This document shows, piece by piece, positions 63,142 to 64,000 of a stretch of DNA of 64,000 bases. The notes beneath the pieces are model-generated. The model saw nothing but the letters and a program-made list of their open reading frames with translations. It ran no database searches and was not told where the DNA came from. The DNA lies in assembly GCF_000455825.1 (NCBI RefSeq), contig NZ_ATAO01000206.1, positions 1 through 64,000 on the forward strand, in the 5' to 3' direction. Each line of letters starts with the position of its first letter. The first letter of the stretch is position 1. Source of the DNA: Microbacterium maritypicum MF109. GTDB taxonomy: Bacteria > Actinomycetota > Actinomycetes > Actinomycetales > Microbacteriaceae. The translations under genes were made by a program, and so were the position numbers.

Positions 63142-64000
63142 ATGGACACAGCCAACCTCACCCGCGAGGAGACCGCAGCGCGATCCGCTGCCGTCACCGT
63201 GCACCGCATCCGCGTCGAGCTCGATCTGACCGGAGCGCCGGAGCGTGCTCGGACCGGGTTCCCCAGCGTGACGACGCTCGAGTTCGACGCGACCACCGAC
63301 ACGACGTGGCTCGACTTCATCGGCGAGGGCGTTCAGCGGGTCTCCGTGAACGGGGTCGACCAGGAGATCGTCTATGACGGGGCACGCATCTCGCTCTCCG
63401 GGCTCGCCGCGTCCAACCTCGTGCGGGTCGAAGCGGTCGGAACGTACAGCCGTTCCGGTGAGGGACTGCATCGCTTCCACGACCCCGTCGACGATGAGAC
63501 CTATCTGTACACGCAGTACGAGCCGGCGGATTCGCGACGCGTCATGGCATGCTTCGAGCAGCCCGACATGAAGGCCGAGTACACGTTCGTGGTGGACGCG
63601 CCGACCGGATGGGAGGTGCTCTCCAACCAGTCTCCGACGCATACCGACCTCGGCGTCGGTGTGCAACGTGTGGAGTTCGCCCCCACGCTGCCGATCTCGA
63701 GCTACATCACCGCCGTCGCTGCGGGACCGTACTCCCGCGTGGATGGGGAGTGGCAGCGCGGCGAGCAGAGCGTCACGCTCGGGGTGTTCGTCCGGAGGTC
63801 GCTCGCTCCGCACCTCGAGGCCGAGGAGATCCTCGAGGTCACACGCCAGGGTCTCGACTTCTTCACCGACGCCTTCGCCTCCCCGTATCCGTGGGGCAAG
63901 TACGACCAGATCTTCGTTCCGGAGTACAACCTCGGTGCCATGGAGAACCCCGGTCTGGTCACGTTCACGGAGTCGTACCTCTCCCGCGGCGCGGCGACCG
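63142..64000 (+). CDS. pepN: Aminopeptidase N, M1 family (5' part)
   Basis: About 286 residues are visible; the gene runs off the end of the window. It opens with MDTANLTREETAARSAAVTV, and residues 1-190 form the N-terminal beta domain (YLYTQYEPADSRRVMACFEQPD, PTLPISSYITAVAAGPYSRV). The substrate-binding motif GAMEN is at about 264-268 in YNLGAMENPGLVTFTE. The zinc motif HEXXH should follow outside the window. It is a cytoplasmic or surface zinc aminopeptidase that trims peptides. CAGGAT lies six bases before the ATG, hinting at a leaderless start. Confidence 0.93.
   Translation, partial: MDTANLTREETAARSAAVTVHRIRVELDLTGAPERARTGFPSVTTLEFDATTDTTWLDFIGEGVQRVSVNGVDQEIVYDGARISLSGLAASNLVRVEAVGTYSRSGEGLHRFHDPVDDETYLYTQYEPADSRRVMACFEQPDMKAEYTFVVDAPTGWEVLSNQSPTHTDLGVGVQRVEFAPTLPISSYITAVAAGPYSRVDGEWQRGEQSVTLGVFVRRSLAPHLEAEEILEVTRQGLDFFTDAFASPYPWGKYDQIFVPEYNLGAMENPGLVTFTESYLSRGAAT

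Overview
The window reads as chromosomal DNA of a high-GC Gram-positive bacterium of the Microbacteriaceae, most likely Microbacterium or a close relative. The basis is strong GC bias at third codon positions, many GTG starts, -10 boxes of the TAGGCT type, a glutamyl-tRNA synthetase with an adjacent tRNA-Gln, two surface proteins with LATTG (class E sortase) signals, and the gene families present. This is inference from pattern; no database search was possible. I see no transposase, integrase, phage structural gene, CRISPR array or rRNA. Most of the window is well-packed ordinary chromosome.

Layout. 1-9.4 kb: the end of a tRNA and its terminator, an LATTG-anchored adhesin-like protein, a YbaK-type deacylase, a MarR/MFS efflux operon with a clear operator, an IclR regulator divergent from a CoA-transferase/thiolase operon (acetoacetate or beta-ketoadipate use), a small membrane protein and a PLP aminotransferase. 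9.6-18.4 kb: an MFS transporter, trehalose synthesis (otsA, otsB) and the branched-chain amino acid genes ilvD, ilvB, ilvN, ilvC ending in a strong terminator. 18.5-28.3 kb: a fucoside-use locus with two GH29 alpha-L-fucosidases, a ROK repressor, a sugar ABC importer, a ROK sugar kinase and an M81 metallopeptidase-like protein. A shared palindrome (ACATC-S-GATGT) lies before the first fucosidase and between the repressor and importer genes. 28.3-31.9 kb: a large FAD/Fe-S D-2-hydroxyacid dehydrogenase divergent from a FadR-type GntR regulator, with a matching operator between them. 31.9-44.7 kb: small membrane proteins, serA, a TetR/MFS pair, leuB, ilvE, an FAH-family/MFS/methyltransferase operon, gltX and tRNA-Gln(CTG).

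44.8-64 kb: a secreted multidomain metallophosphoesterase with an LATTG anchor, a HAD phosphatase, a HutC-type regulator, and then jetA-jetB-jetC, a Wadjet/MksFEB SMC-like complex whose usual nuclease partner JetD (MksG) is absent here. Downstream are an MFS gene, small membrane proteins, a topoisomerase IB, a STAND-type NTPase with a TPR-like C-terminus, and the start of an M1 aminopeptidase that runs off the window.

A pattern runs through the whole window. At least eleven genes that begin transcription units have a TANNNT hexamer exactly 6 or 7 bases before the start codon and no Shine-Dalgarno sequence, so they are probably translated from leaderless mRNAs. Internal operon genes instead use GGAG-type sites or ATGA/GTGA overlaps. 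Other points worth a second look are an abrupt change of codon use in the last 290 bases of ilvD, the MarR operator embedded in its own leaderless promoter, and a tRNA with a CTG anticodon that lacks the usual bacterial tRNA-Gln end.
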